Positions 1 through 8,933 of a stretch of DNA of 30,826 nucleotides are shown in pieces. The DNA lies in the NCBI GenBank assembly GCA_902786615.1, contig CADADE010000038.1:1-30826 (forward strand), read 5' to 3'. The position numbers and the translations under genes were made by a program. Source of the DNA: Oscillospiraceae bacterium (lineage in GTDB: Bacteria > Bacillota_A > Clostridia > Oscillospirales > Oscillospiraceae). The notes under the pieces are model-generated. The model saw only the letters and a list, made by a program, of their open reading frames with translations. It had not been told where the DNA came from and ran no database searches. The first letter of the stretch is position 1; every line of letters begins with the position of its first letter.

Positions 1-1
1 C

Positions 2-466
2 ATGGACTCCCAGATGGCCATTGACATGATGAACGCCTTCGGCGGCTCCGCCACCGTTATGGGCTACGGCGACATCTACACCGGCATGCAGCAGGGCGTT
101 ATCGACGGCGCTGAGAACAACATCACCGCCATGCGCGACCACGCCGACGTCACCCAGTACTACTGCTATGACGAGCACACCATGATCCCCGACGTCATCA
201 TCATCTCCACCGATATCTGGAACAGCCTCACCCCCGAGCAGCAGGAGATCATGCGCAGCACCGCTGCCGACATGGTTGCCAACTACAAGGAGCTGTGGGC
301 AAAGTTTGAGGAAGACGTGAAGGCCCAGGTCGAGGGCAAGGTCGAGTACGTCACCGACGTTGACAAGGCCGCCTTCCAGGAAGCTGTCAAGGGCATTTAC
401 GAGAAGCTCCAGAAGGACGCCCCCGAGACCTACGCCTTCGTCGAGCGCATCCAGGCCGCAGGCTGA
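2..466 (+). CDS. dctP: TRAP transporter solute-binding protein DctP family (C-terminal part)
   Basis: This is the 3' part of a gene that begins before the window; 154 residues are visible. DctP-family proteins are extracytoplasmic receptors that bind an acidic solute, often a sugar acid, and hand it to the DctQM permease. The visible part has the family signature region GGSATVMGYGDIYTGMQQ followed by GVIDGAENN, which is the conserved stretch around the ligand-binding core. The C-terminus is a charged helical tail ending in a TGA stop. DctQ and DctM genes follow immediately on the same strand, which fixes the assignment. Neighbouring uronate genes suggest hexuronates or uronides as ligand, which is an inference. 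The N-terminus and signal peptide cannot be seen. Confidence 0.93.
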   Translation: MDSQMAIDMMNAFGGSATVMGYGDIYTGMQQGVIDGAENNITAMRDHADVTQYYCYDEHTMIPDVIIISTDIWNSLTPEQQEIMRSTAADMVANYKELWAKFEEDVKAQVEGKVEYVTDVDKAAFQEAVKGIYEKLQKDAPETYAFVERIQAAG

Positions 467-515
467 TCCAACACCATAACACCTCGGCATTCCAACAACT
501 GTTTTGTCTGGAACA

Positions 516-552
516 GGAGCGGCTTTCACCCAGGCGGTGCAAAGCCGCTTCC
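516..552 (+). terminator. Stem-loop between dctP and dctQ
   Basis: An inverted repeat (arms about 516-530 and 536-552, GGAGCGGCTTT paired with AAAGCCGCTTCC) lies in the 116-base gap after dctP and is followed only by TTTA. The T-run is weak, so it is more likely a partial terminator or mRNA-stabilising hairpin that lets the binding protein be made in excess over the permease. Confidence 0.45.
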
Positions 553-582
553 TTTATCAAGGATGATAGGAGATGACAGCAT

Positions 583-1062
583 TTGAAAAAAGTTGAAAAA
601 GTGCTGGATACCGTCATGCGCTTCCTCATGGCGCTGGCCATGCTGACGCTGCTTGTCTTCGGTACCTGGCAGATATTCACCCGCTGGGTTCTCGGCAACC
701 CCTCCACCTTCACCGATGAGCTTTTGCGCTATGTGCTCATTATCGCGGGCTTTATCGGCTCCGCCTACTGCTTCTACCGCGACGAGCACCTGGCCCTCAC
801 CCTTATCACCGACAAGGCCAAGGGCCCCTTCAAGCTCTGCCTTGACATCTTCATCGAAATCTGCATCCTGTTCTTTGTGATCTACGTGTTCATTTTCGGC
901 GGCTTCAAGCTTGCCAATACTGCGACCAATGTCTCCTCCGTCATGCACATCCCGATGAAGACCCTGTATATGATCGAGCCCATCTGCGGCATTCTGATCG
1001 TGCTGGCCCGTATCCTCAAGTACGTAAACCTCTACGCCGAAAAGAAAGGAGAGAACAAATAA
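583..1062 (+). CDS. dctQ: TRAP transporter small permease DctQ
   Basis: The 159-residue protein is the small membrane subunit of the tripartite TRAP transporter. It has four hydrophobic segments, roughly residues 11-32, 46-66, 86-108 and 127-146, as is typical of DctQ, and the family pattern of a first helix followed by a TWQIFTRW stretch. The start is a TTG codon placed after AGGAGATGAC; an internal out-of-frame ATG gives no sensible protein. Its stop codon TAA overlaps the ATG of dctM by one base (TAATG), so the two permease subunits are translationally coupled. It associates with DctM in the cytoplasmic membrane. The family match is strong; the transported substrate is inferred only from the uronate genes downstream. 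Confidence 0.92.
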   Translation: MKKVEKVLDTVMRFLMALAMLTLLVFGTWQIFTRWVLGNPSTFTDELLRYVLIIAGFIGSAYCFYRDEHLALTLITDKAKGPFKLCLDIFIEICILFFVIYVFIFGGFKLANTATNVSSVMHIPMKTLYMIEPICGILIVLARILKYVNLYAEKKGENK

Positions 1063-2387
1063 TGGTCGTAACCGCTACAATCGTGCTGTTTGTCTCCTTC
1101 TTTGTGATGCTGCTGGCGGGTGTGCCCATCTCCGCGGGCATCGGCATCGCCTCCGTCATCGCCATCTGCGCATCCGGTCGCTCGGACTTCTCGGGCTTTG
1201 CCTTCACCGCGGCCCAGAAGTGCTTCTCCGGCCTTGACAGCTTCTCCCTGCTGGCGCTGCCCTTCTTCTCCCTGGGCGGCAACATCATGAACAAGGGCGG
1301 CATCGCCAAGCGTCTCGTGCGTCTTGCCCGCCTGCTGGTGGGCGGCATCCCCGGTTATCTCGCCGCTACCAACGTCCTTGCCAACATGTTCTTCGGCGCG
1401 GTGTCCGGCTCCTCTGTAGCCGCCACCTCCGCCATGGGCTCCATCCTCTCCCCTCTCGAGGCGGATGAGGGCTACGATCCCAACTACTCCGCGGCGGTCA
1501 ATATCTGCTCGGCTCCCACCGGCATCCTGATCCCGCCCTCCGGTCCGTTGATCCTCTACTCCATCACCGCAGGCGGCGTGTCTGTCGCCGCGCTCTTCAT
1601 GGGCGGCTACTTCGTCGGCGCTATTCTCGGCCTCTGCGTTGCCGTCGTCGCTATCGCCCTTGCCATCAGGAAGGGCTACAAGAAGTCCGAGGTCAAGGAC
1701 CCCGACCCCGCCTGGAAAATCTGGGTGGACGCGATCCCGTCCCTGCTCGCGGTCATCATCGTCATGGGCGGCATCCTGGCCGGTATCTTCACCGCGACTG
1801 AGGCTGGCGTTGTCATGTGCCTCTACTGCGGCATCCTCGCCCTCATTTACCGTGAGATGGACTTCAAGACCTTCTATAACCTTCTGGCTGACACCATGAA
1901 GTCTTCCGCCACTATTCTGTTCCTGATCGCGGCCTCCTCCATCATGGCCTACGTCATGGCACGCACCAAGATCCCGGGCGCGATCTCCGATATGATCATG
2001 GGTGTGTCCGACAACCGCTATGTGATCCTGCTCATCATGAACGTGTTCCTGCTGGTCATGGGCATGTTCCTCGACCTGACCCCGGCGGTACTGATCTTCG
2101 TGCCCATCTTCCTGCCCATCGCCCGCAGCATCGGCATGAGCGACGTGCACTTCGGCCTCATGCTCATCATGAACCTGGGCATTGGCTCCGTTACCCCGCC
2201 GGTCGGCTCCTGCCTCTTCGTCGGCTGCGGCATTGCCAAGGTCAAGATCGAAGGCGTCACCAAGTACATTGTGCCAATCTTTGCGGCCATGGTGGTGGCC
2301 CTGTTCCTCGTCACCTATATCCCGCAGATTTCCCTCAGCCTGCCCTACTGGACCAATCTCATCCCGGCCATGGGCTGGAACGGCTGA
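1062..2387 (+). CDS. dctM: TRAP transporter large permease DctM
   Basis: The 441-residue polytopic membrane protein is the translocation subunit of the TRAP transporter. The family hallmark is seen around residues 90-130: an amphipathic stretch GGIAKRLVRLARLLVGGIPG, then NMFFGAVSGSSVAATSAMGS, and later the IPPSGPLILY segment. About a dozen hydrophobic segments cover the full length, which is normal for DctM (about 425-440 residues). A second conserved loop, GIGSVTPPVGSCLFV, lies near residues 370-385. The start overlaps the dctQ stop. Transport by this family is driven by an ion gradient, usually Na+. A hairpin followed by a T-run lies just downstream, so part of the transcription may stop after this gene. 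Confidence 0.95.
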   Translation: MVVTATIVLFVSFFVMLLAGVPISAGIGIASVIAICASGRSDFSGFAFTAAQKCFSGLDSFSLLALPFFSLGGNIMNKGGIAKRLVRLARLLVGGIPGYLAATNVLANMFFGAVSGSSVAATSAMGSILSPLEADEGYDPNYSAAVNICSAPTGILIPPSGPLILYSITAGGVSVAALFMGGYFVGAILGLCVAVVAIALAIRKGYKKSEVKDPDPAWKIWVDAIPSLLAVIIVMGGILAGIFTATEAGVVMCLYCGILALIYREMDFKTFYNLLADTMKSSATILFLIAASSIMAYVMARTKIPGAISDMIMGVSDNRYVILLIMNVFLLVMGMFLDLTPAVLIFVPIFLPIARSIGMSDVHFGLMLIMNLGIGSVTPPVGSCLFVGCGIAKVKIEGVTKYIVPIFAAMVVALFLVTYIPQISLSLPYWTNLIPAMGWNG

Positions 2388-2409
2388 TAAGCGCGTCACC
2401 CCTTTCGGC

Positions 2410-2464
2410 GGCGGTCTGCCCCTGCCCACGCTTCGCGCCGGCAGCGCGGCAGATCGCCGTTTTT
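2410..2464 (+). terminator. Probable intrinsic terminator after dctM
   Basis: Arms 2410-2420 (GGCGGTCTGCC) and 2448-2458 (GGCAGATCGCC) pair with one G-U, enclose a GC-rich loop that can itself fold, and are followed by GTTTTTA. It separates the transporter genes from the glycosidase genes and probably reduces read-through. Confidence 0.6.
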
Positions 2465-2503
2465 ATTCAAATGCGAACACTCTGACATAAAGGAGCACTA
2501 CCT

Positions 2504-4999
2504 ATGGACATTTGCAGAAAAATCACCGGGCTGGAAAAGCGCGAGGGCTATGCGCTCGTTCATACCAACAGCTGCGATATCAAGATCGTATTCGTGACCG
2601 ACGAGATCGTGCGCGTGCGCGCCTCCTTTGACAAGGAACTGGCGGAGGAATCCTACATCCTCATGACCACCGCATGGGAAGACCGCCTTGATCCCCTTTT
2701 TGAAGGCCAGCGCACCCGCCTGAAGCCCGTGGAGCCGAAGCTCACCGATGGTGACAAGACCCTCGTCTTCGAGTCTGCCGCCCTGCGCCTGGAGCTGGAC
2801 CGCGACCCCATCTGCATCCGCCTCTATGACAAGGACGGCACCGAGCTCTATTCCACCCTCGCGGGCAGTCCCTTCACTCTCGATACCAACAGGCGCGTCA
2901 CCGCCTACTCTCGCATGCAGGAGGATGACTGTTTCTACGGCTTCGGCGAAAAGGCCGGGGCGCTCAACAAGAACAAGGCCTTCCTGCGCGAGCGCGCCAC
3001 CGACGCCATGGGCTACGACGCCGAGCTCATGGATACGCTCTACAAGCATATACCATTCTATATCCGCCTCAGCCGCGAGACGAAAAAGGCCGTGGGCCTG
3101 TTCTACCACAACTTCTATGAGTCGGTGTTCAACATGGGCAAGGAGAAGTCCAACTACTGGCCCCGCTACACCTACTGGCAGGCCGACGGCGGCGACATCG
3201 ACCTGTTTCTGCTGGGCGGCAATACCCTGAGCAGGATCGTTGACAACTATACCCTGCTCACGGGCCGCCCGGCACTCCTGCCGAAGCGCGCGCTGGGCTA
3301 CCAGGGATCGAGCATGTATTACCCCGAGCTTGAGAAGGACAGCGATGACGCGGTGCTGGATTTCATCGACACCATCAAGGAGGAGGGCTTCCCCATTGAC
3401 GGCTTCCACCTTTCCTCCGGCTACACCAGCGTAAACGGCAAGCGCTGCGTCTTCACCTGGAACACCGAGCGTTTCAAGGACCCGCGCGCCTACTTTGCCG
3501 CCATGAACGAAAAGGGCGCCCAGAACGTACCGAACGTCAAGCCCGGCATCCTCCTCTGCCACCCCTGGTTTGACGAGTTCAACAAGAAAGGCGTCTTTGT
3601 CAGGGACAGCGAGAATCCCGACAGCTATGCCGTCGGCTCCTGGTGGGGCGGCGACGGCGCTTTCTGGGACTACACCAAGCCCGAGGCGCGCCGCGCGTGG
3701 AAGGACTACCTCATCGAAAACGTCATCGACGTTGGCACCGACTCCGTCTGGGACGACAACTGCGAATACGACAGTCTGCTGGACAAGGACGCAATATGTG
3801 ACTTTGACGGCAAGGGCGGCACCATTGGGCAGCTCAAGCCCCTTATGTGCACCATCATGTGCCGCCTCGGCAATGAAGCGGTGGAGGAGCACAACCCCGA
3901 TGCGCGTCCCTACGTCGTATGCCGCAGCGGCAGCTCCGGCATCCAGAAATACGCCCAGACCTGGTGCGGCGACAACTTTACCAGCTGGAAGAGCCTGCAG
4001 TACAATATCCCCATCATCACCGGCATGGGCCTTTCCGGCCAGCCCAACGAGGGCGCGGATATCGGCGGCTTTGCCGGTCCCGCCCCGAGCGAGGAACTCT
4101 TTGTCCGCTGGGTACAGAACGGCATCTTCCAGCCGCGTTTCTCCATCCACTCCGCCTCCAACGACAATACCGTTACCGAGCCCTGGATGTTCCGCGACTC
4201 TGCGCCGCTGATCCGTGATGCCATCCTCCTGCGCTACCGCATGACCCCCTACCTGTACTCTGCCGAGTACGAAGCAAATCAGACCGGCGCTCCCATCATG
4301 CGCGCGCTGGTATATGAGTTCCAGAACGACGAGAAGGTCTACGACGAGAGCTTCGAGTTCCTGTACGGCCGCGACATCCTGGTGGCAAACGTCATTGAGC
4401 CGGGCGTAAAGACCCAAAAGGTCTATCTCCCCGCCGGGTGCAAGTGGTACGACTGGAACGACAAGTTCTGCTGCTATGAAGGCGGCCAGACTATCGAGGT
4501 GCCCGTCGACCTCACGACCATCCCGCTCTTTATTCGCGAGGGCGCGATCATCCCTATGGCGGATAACCAGCTCATGAGCATGGAGCGCGACCACACGACG
4601 GCGCTGCATCTGATCCTTGTCCCCGGCAGGGAGAGCAGCTACACCCTCTATGACGACGACGGTGTCTCCAACGACTTCCGCAAGGGCGTCTACCGCAAGA
4701 CCGGGATCAGCATGACCGGTGACAGCGTCGTGAAGGTCGTCTTCAAGGCAGAAGGGGCGTACACCGATTTCGTCGAGACTGTCACCGTGGAGATGATCCG
4801 CAAAGACCGCAGCCCCTTCTGGGTGGCCCTTGGCGACAAGAAGCTGGAGCACTATCTCAATCACCGCAAGTTCGACGCGGCCGAAGAGGGTTGGTACTAC
4901 AGCCAGTCCAAGCGCGCCGTGCTGGTGAAGTATGCAAATCCGAAGCAGGACACGACACTCACGGTCAGCTTCGAGGACTTTGACCTGATCGGCATGTAA
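2504..4999 (+). CDS. Glycoside hydrolase family 31 enzyme (first paralogue)
   Basis: This 831-residue protein is a retaining alpha-glycosidase of family GH31, with no signal peptide, so cytoplasmic. It has an N-terminal beta-sandwich (about 1-255), a catalytic barrel (about 256-590) and C-terminal beta domains. The nucleophile is Asp418 in SVWDDNCEYD. The acid/base is Asp490 in WCGDNFTSW, followed by GADIGGF. At the end of the first barrel strand, where many GH31 enzymes have an Asp that binds the sugar in subsite -1, this protein reads GFHLSSGY (Ser304). The ribosome site AAAGGAG supports the start. It lies between a TRAP transporter and uxuA/uxuB and is followed by a paralogue, so the substrate is plausibly an alpha-linked uronide. 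GH31 also contains alpha-glucosidases, alpha-xylosidases, sulfoquinovosidases and glucosyltransferases; the exact activity is unknown. Confidence 0.9.
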   Translation: MDICRKITGLEKREGYALVHTNSCDIKIVFVTDEIVRVRASFDKELAEESYILMTTAWEDRLDPLFEGQRTRLKPVEPKLTDGDKTLVFESAALRLELDRDPICIRLYDKDGTELYSTLAGSPFTLDTNRRVTAYSRMQEDDCFYGFGEKAGALNKNKAFLRERATDAMGYDAELMDTLYKHIPFYIRLSRETKKAVGLFYHNFYESVFNMGKEKSNYWPRYTYWQADGGDIDLFLLGGNTLSRIVDNYTLLTGRPALLPKRALGYQGSSMYYPELEKDSDDAVLDFIDTIKEEGFPIDGFHLSSGYTSVNGKRCVFTWNTERFKDPRAYFAAMNEKGAQNVPNVKPGILLCHPWFDEFNKKGVFVRDSENPDSYAVGSWWGGDGAFWDYTKPEARRAWKDYLIENVIDVGTDSVWDDNCEYDSLLDKDAICDFDGKGGTIGQLKPLMCTIMCRLGNEAVEEHNPDARPYVVCRSGSSGIQKYAQTWCGDNFTSWKSLQYNIPIITGMGLSGQPNEGADIGGFAGPAPSEELFVRWVQNGIFQPRFSIHSASNDNTVTEPWMFRDSAPLIRDAILLRYRMTPYLYSAEYEANQTGAPIMRALVYEFQNDEKVYDESFEFLYGRDILVANVIEPGVKTQKVYLPAGCKWYDWNDKFCCYEGGQTIEVPVDLTTIPLFIREGAIIPMADNQLMSMERDHTTALHLILVPGRESSYTLYDDDGVSNDFRKGVYRKTGISMTGDSVVKVVFKAEGAYTDFVETVTVEMIRKDRSPFWVALGDKKLEHYLNHRKFDAAEEGWYYSQSKRAVLVKYANPKQDTTLTVSFEDFDLIGM

Positions 5000-5008
5000 A
5001 ACGCTGTA

Positions 5009-5089
5009 TGTCATCCTGAGCCGCAGGCGAAGGATCCCGTATGGTTTTCACGCTGTCCGAGGGATCCTTCGCTGACGCTCAGGATGACA
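5009..5089 (+). repeat. Palindromic intergenic repeat between the GH31 genes
   Basis: The arms 5009-5038 and 5061-5089 are near-perfect inverted copies (TGTCATCCTGAG...CGAAGGATCCC) with a 22-base loop. The core GTCATCCTGAG...GCGAAGGATC resembles a dispersed REP-like repeat common in Oscillospiraceae genomes (from memory, not searched). It would form a long hairpin in the mRNA. An ATG at 5041 inside this repeat is in frame with the second GH31 gene but is not the start. Confidence 0.8.
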
Positions 5090-5118
5090 CATCATTATCA
5101 CATAAAGGAGCTTTTCCT

Positions 5119-7629
5119 ATGCTGGTAAACCGCCTTGTATCTTATGAAAAAACGGAAAACGGCTGGCTGCTGCATGCCGATACCGCGGACGCAATGATCG
5201 TTTTCCTCACCGACGATATTGTCCGCATCCGCGTAAACTTTGACCACCGTTTCGACGAGGCTTCCTACACTCTCGTCACCACTGCCTGGGCCGACCGCCT
5301 CGACCCCCTGTTTGAAAACGAACGCCGGCGCATCACCGCCCTGGACGTCGCCTGTGTCGAAGACGAAAAGACGCTGGTCTTCAAAACTGCGGCCATGACG
5401 CTGGTTTTATTAAAGCAGCCCTTCTCCTTCAAGCTCCTGGACGCGGAAGGCAAGACCCTCTACCGCGATCTGCCTGAGCGGGCCTTCGAGAAGGACCATC
5501 TGGGCAGGCTTTCCCACTATTCCTGCATGGATCGGGAAAAGGACCACTTCTACGGCTTCGGTGAGAAGACCGGGCATCTGGATAAAAAGTTCCGCCGCCT
5601 GCGTATGAGCCCCAAGGACGCCATCGGCCATGACCCCGAGACTGGCGATCCCATGTACAAGCACATTCCGTTTTATATCCGCGTCAATGAGGATAAGCGC
5701 CAGGCACTGGGCCTGTTCTACCACAACTCCTACGACTGTGTGTTCGACTTGGGTCAGGAGATCTCCGGCTACTGGGAGCGCTACTGCTACTATCAGACCG
5801 ACGGCGGGGACATCGACCTGTTTCTCATCAACGGCCCCGACATGAAGGACGTGATCTCGCGCTACACCTGCCTCACAGGCCGCACGATTCTGCCCACGAA
5901 GCAGTCTCTCGGCTACTGCATGTCCACCATGTATTACGCCGAGCTCGAAAAGGACTGCGACCAGGAAATCTATAAGGTCGTGGACAAGCACCTGCAGGAG
6001 CAGATCTGGATCGATAACTTCTGGCTGGCCTCCGGCTACTCCTCCGGCGAGGAGGATAATCTGCGCTATACCTTCAACTGGAACCGCCGCCGCTTCCCCG
6101 ATCCTGAGGGCTTCTTCGAGAAGATGAACGCCATGGGCATCAACGTCATCTGCAACTTAAAGCCCGGCGTTCTGAAAAACCACCCCTACGCCCGCTACTA
6201 CGAGGAGCGCGACGCCTTCATCAAATCCGCCGACGGTACGAAGGACGCCACCGGCCGCTGGTGGGGCGGCGAGGGCAGGTTCATCGACTTCACCGGTCCG
6301 AAAGGAAGGGAAGCCTGGAAACATCTTCTGGAGGAGAACATTCTCAAAAAGGGCACCAAGACCGTCTGGAACGACAACTGCGAGATCGACGGCATTGAAG
6401 ACCGCCTCTCTCAGTGCGACTACGAGGGCGCAAAGGGCACCATGGAGGATTTGAAGATCATTCACTCCAACATGATGGCTTACACCGCCGTGCAGGCGAT
6501 CGCCGACGTGTACCCGAACGAGCGCCCCTACGTCATCAACCGCGCGGGCTTTGCGGGCATTCAGCGCTATGCCCAGGTCTGGGGCGGCGACAATCTGACC
6601 GACTGGCGCACGGTGAAGTTCAACCTCGCCACCATCATGGGCATGGGCCTTTCGGGTTGCGCCAACATGGGCTGCGACATCGGCGGCTTTGCCGGCGGCG
6701 CGCCGGAGGGCGAGCTGCTGCTCAGATGGATCCAGAGCGGCGTGTTCCAGCCCCGCTTCACCATTAACTCCGCAAACTCCGACAACACCGTCACGCAGCC
6801 CTGGATGTACGCGGAGAACCTGCCCTATGTGCGTGCGGCCTATGCCCTGCGCTATCGGATGCTGCCCTACCTCTACTCCCTCATGCACGAGGCGAGTGTG
6901 GACGGCCTGCCCGTCATGCGCCCGCTGTTTCTGGAGTTCCCCGATGATCCCGCCTGCTACACCGACGAAAGCCTGACCTTTATGTACGGCCCGGCGGTGC
7001 TGGTGGCAAACGTTGTGGAGAAGGGCGCGAAGACAAGAAAGCTCTATCTCCCGAAGGGCTACACCTGGTACGACATGAATGACAAGCTCCACGCCTATGA
7101 GGGCGGCCAGACCATCGAGGTGCCGGTGGATCTTTCCTGCATCCCCATGTTCCTCAGAGGCAGCGCCATCTTCTGTACCAGCGAGGATGTCAAGCGCATC
7201 CTGGCGGATACGGTCAGACAACTCGATCTGCTCATCGCCGCCGAAAGTGACGTGAGTTTTACGTATTACGATGACGACGGGCACAGCGAGGACTATAAGC
7301 GCGGGTACTACAACGAGACGAAGATCAGCGTCACCGCGGGAGACCGCACCCGCATCCGCTTTGAGAAGAAGGGCGGCTATCCCGGCAGCATTGAAACGCT
7401 CACGATCCGGCTTGTCAGCAAGAAGAAAGGTGCCTTCTGGGTCACAGTCGATGGCGAACAGATCCCCCGCTTCCTCGTGCGAGACGTATGGGAGAATAGT
7501 GATTGCGGCTGGTACTATGAACTCTCTGACCGCAGCGTCCTGGTCAAGTGCCCAAAGCCGCAGAAGGATCGCTTTGAGATCGTGATCTCTACCGAAAAAT
7601 TTGACCTCATCGGCATGGCCGACGAGTAA
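5119..7629 (+). CDS. Glycoside hydrolase family 31 enzyme (second paralogue)
   Basis: The 836-residue protein is a close paralogue of the enzyme just upstream, with the same layout and no signal peptide. The nucleophile is Asp419 in VWNDNCEID and the acid/base is Asp491 in WGGDNLTDW. The position of the common subsite -1 Asp is Ala304 in NFWLASGY. The start at 5119 is chosen because AAAGGAG lies 8 bases upstream, exactly as in the first paralogue; the longer reading from 5041 would begin inside the palindromic repeat. uxuA starts 23 bases after the stop, which ties this gene to hexuronate breakdown. The two paralogues differ in several active-site neighbours, suggesting different glycosides or linkages. 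Family assignment is firm; substrate is inferred. Confidence 0.9.
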   Translation: MLVNRLVSYEKTENGWLLHADTADAMIVFLTDDIVRIRVNFDHRFDEASYTLVTTAWADRLDPLFENERRRITALDVACVEDEKTLVFKTAAMTLVLLKQPFSFKLLDAEGKTLYRDLPERAFEKDHLGRLSHYSCMDREKDHFYGFGEKTGHLDKKFRRLRMSPKDAIGHDPETGDPMYKHIPFYIRVNEDKRQALGLFYHNSYDCVFDLGQEISGYWERYCYYQTDGGDIDLFLINGPDMKDVISRYTCLTGRTILPTKQSLGYCMSTMYYAELEKDCDQEIYKVVDKHLQEQIWIDNFWLASGYSSGEEDNLRYTFNWNRRRFPDPEGFFEKMNAMGINVICNLKPGVLKNHPYARYYEERDAFIKSADGTKDATGRWWGGEGRFIDFTGPKGREAWKHLLEENILKKGTKTVWNDNCEIDGIEDRLSQCDYEGAKGTMEDLKIIHSNMMAYTAVQAIADVYPNERPYVINRAGFAGIQRYAQVWGGDNLTDWRTVKFNLATIMGMGLSGCANMGCDIGGFAGGAPEGELLLRWIQSGVFQPRFTINSANSDNTVTQPWMYAENLPYVRAAYALRYRMLPYLYSLMHEASVDGLPVMRPLFLEFPDDPACYTDESLTFMYGPAVLVANVVEKGAKTRKLYLPKGYTWYDMNDKLHAYEGGQTIEVPVDLSCIPMFLRGSAIFCTSEDVKRILADTVRQLDLLIAAESDVSFTYYDDDGHSEDYKRGYYNETKISVTAGDRTRIRFEKKGGYPGSIETLTIRLVSKKKGAFWVTVDGEQIPRFLVRDVWENSDCGWYYELSDRSVLVKCPKPQKDRFEIVISTEKFDLIGMADE

Positions 7630-7652
7630 AACACAGCAAGGAGGAATAGACC

Positions 7653-8738
7653 ATGCCTATGCAAATGGGTTTTCGCTGGTACGGCGAGGGCAACGACAAC
7701 ATCAAGCTGAGCGATATCAGGCAGATCCCCGGCGTGTCTACCATCGTCTGGGCGCTGCACAACAAGATGCCGGGCGAGATCTGGCAGCCCGAGGAAATCA
7801 AGCCCGTTGTGGATCAGATCAAGGCCGCGGGCTTCAATGCCGAAGTGGTGGAGTCTGTGAACGTGCACGACGACATCAAGATCGGCCTGCCTACACGAGA
7901 CAAATACATCGGAAACTATATCCAGACCATCCGGAATCTCGCGCCCTTCGGCGTGAAGGTCATCTGCTATAACTTCATGCCCATCTTCGACTGGACGCGC
8001 AGCGACATGTTCCATCCCGTGGGCGACGGCTCCACGGCCCTCTTCTACCAGAAGGATATGATCCAGGACGACCCCAAGGAGATGGCGGACTACGTCATGG
8101 GCCTGACCGAGAAGTACCACATGACCTTCCCCGGCTGGGAGCCCGAGCGCATGGCAAAGCTCGATGAGCTCTTTGAAAAGTACAAGCCTGTCACGAAGGA
8201 AAAGCTCTGGGAGAATTTCAAGTACTTCCTCGAAAAGCTCATGCCCGTCTGCCATGAGTGCGATATCAAAATGGCCGTCCACATGGACGATCCCCCCTGG
8301 GATATCTTCGGCCTGCCGCGCCTGCTCGTGGACGCGGAGAGCATCGACCGCTTCCTCAAGATGGTGGATGATCCCTACAACTGCCTGACGCTCTGCTCCG
8401 GCTCCCTGAACGCGAACCCGAACAACAACGTCGCCGCCATCGTCCGCAAGCACTGCGACCGCATTGCCTTCGCCCATATCCGCAATGTCAAGCACTTTGA
8501 AAACGGCGATTTCTCCGAGGCCAGCCACCGCGACTGCGACGGCGAAACCGGCATCCTGGACATTCTCAAGGCCTACCACGACTGCGGCTTTGAGGGCTAT
8601 ATCCGCCCCGACCACGGCCGTCACCTCTGGGATGAGAAGCCCGGCAATGTCCGCCCCGGCTACGGCCTGTATGACCGTGCCCTCGGCATCATGTACATGC
8701 TGGGCGCATGGGATTATATGGACAAATTTGGGAAATAA
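7653..8738 (+). CDS. uxuA: Mannonate dehydratase UxuA
   Basis: The enzyme dehydrates D-mannonate to 2-keto-3-deoxy-D-gluconate in the hexuronate pathway, in the cytoplasm, using a divalent metal. The 361-residue sequence has the family's N-terminal MGFRWYGEGND and the PGVSTIVWALHN segment. It also shows YNFMPIFDWTRSD, the conserved CHECDIKMAVHMDDPPW region carrying metal ligands, LCSGSLNANPNNN, and the C-terminal IRPDHGRHLW. The length is within the 350-400 range of the family. AGGAGG lies upstream of the ATG. It follows the second GH31 gene by 23 bases and precedes uxuB, so it is in the same operon. A strong hairpin follows the stop codon. Confidence 0.96.
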   Translation: MPMQMGFRWYGEGNDNIKLSDIRQIPGVSTIVWALHNKMPGEIWQPEEIKPVVDQIKAAGFNAEVVESVNVHDDIKIGLPTRDKYIGNYIQTIRNLAPFGVKVICYNFMPIFDWTRSDMFHPVGDGSTALFYQKDMIQDDPKEMADYVMGLTEKYHMTFPGWEPERMAKLDELFEKYKPVTKEKLWENFKYFLEKLMPVCHECDIKMAVHMDDPPWDIFGLPRLLVDAESIDRFLKMVDDPYNCLTLCSGSLNANPNNNVAAIVRKHCDRIAFAHIRNVKHFENGDFSEASHRDCDGETGILDILKAYHDCGFEGYIRPDHGRHLWDEKPGNVRPGYGLYDRALGIMYMLGAWDYMDKFGK

Positions 8739-8746
8739 TCCTGCCG

Positions 8747-8775
8747 CCCCCAGCCGCGCATGCGGCGTTTGGGGG
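8747..8775 (+). terminator. GC-rich hairpin after uxuA
   Basis: CCCCCAGCCGC (8747-8757) can pair with GCGGCGTTTGGGGG (8762-8775) across a tight loop with a small bulge. There is no T-run, so it is a weak terminator or processing/stability hairpin rather than a definite stop. Confidence 0.4.
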
Positions 8776-8827
8776 ATTGCGGGCCGCCGCTGCCAGTGGC
8801 AGAAGAAGGCGGCACGGAATCTCCGCA

Positions 8828-8879
8828 GCCGCACCTTTGTCAGGCCGTTGTGAAACAGGCCTGACAAAGGTATTGCGGC
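8828..8879. repeat. Strong palindrome between uxuA and uxuB
   Basis: A perfect 14-base inverted repeat (8833-8846 ACCTTTGTCAGGCC and 8858-8871) is extended by an outer GCCGC/GCGGC stem. It forms a long stable hairpin in the 265-base gap. It has no coding potential and no T-run; a REP-like element or RNA-stability structure is likely. Confidence 0.6.
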
Positions 8880-8933
8880 AAGGGGGGATCGCTTCAGCGG
8901 TGGAAGGGGTTTGCTCGTCAGCAGACCCTCTCA

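Noticed and set aside
1032..2429. 465-codon minus-strand open frame opposite dctM
   Set aside because: The translation is rich in His, Gly, Asp and Glu in low-complexity runs, typical of antisense readings; the plus strand is a full DctM.
2498..5014. 838-codon open frame on the minus strand opposite the first GH31 gene
   Set aside because: It is the shadow of a GC-rich gene with strong codon bias; it has no ribosome site, no recognisable domain, and the plus-strand reading is a clear GH31 enzyme.
5041..5118. Upstream in-frame ATG for the second GH31 gene
   Set aside because: It lies inside a palindromic repeat and has no ribosome site; the ATG at 5119 has AAAGGAG at the same spacing as in the paralogue.
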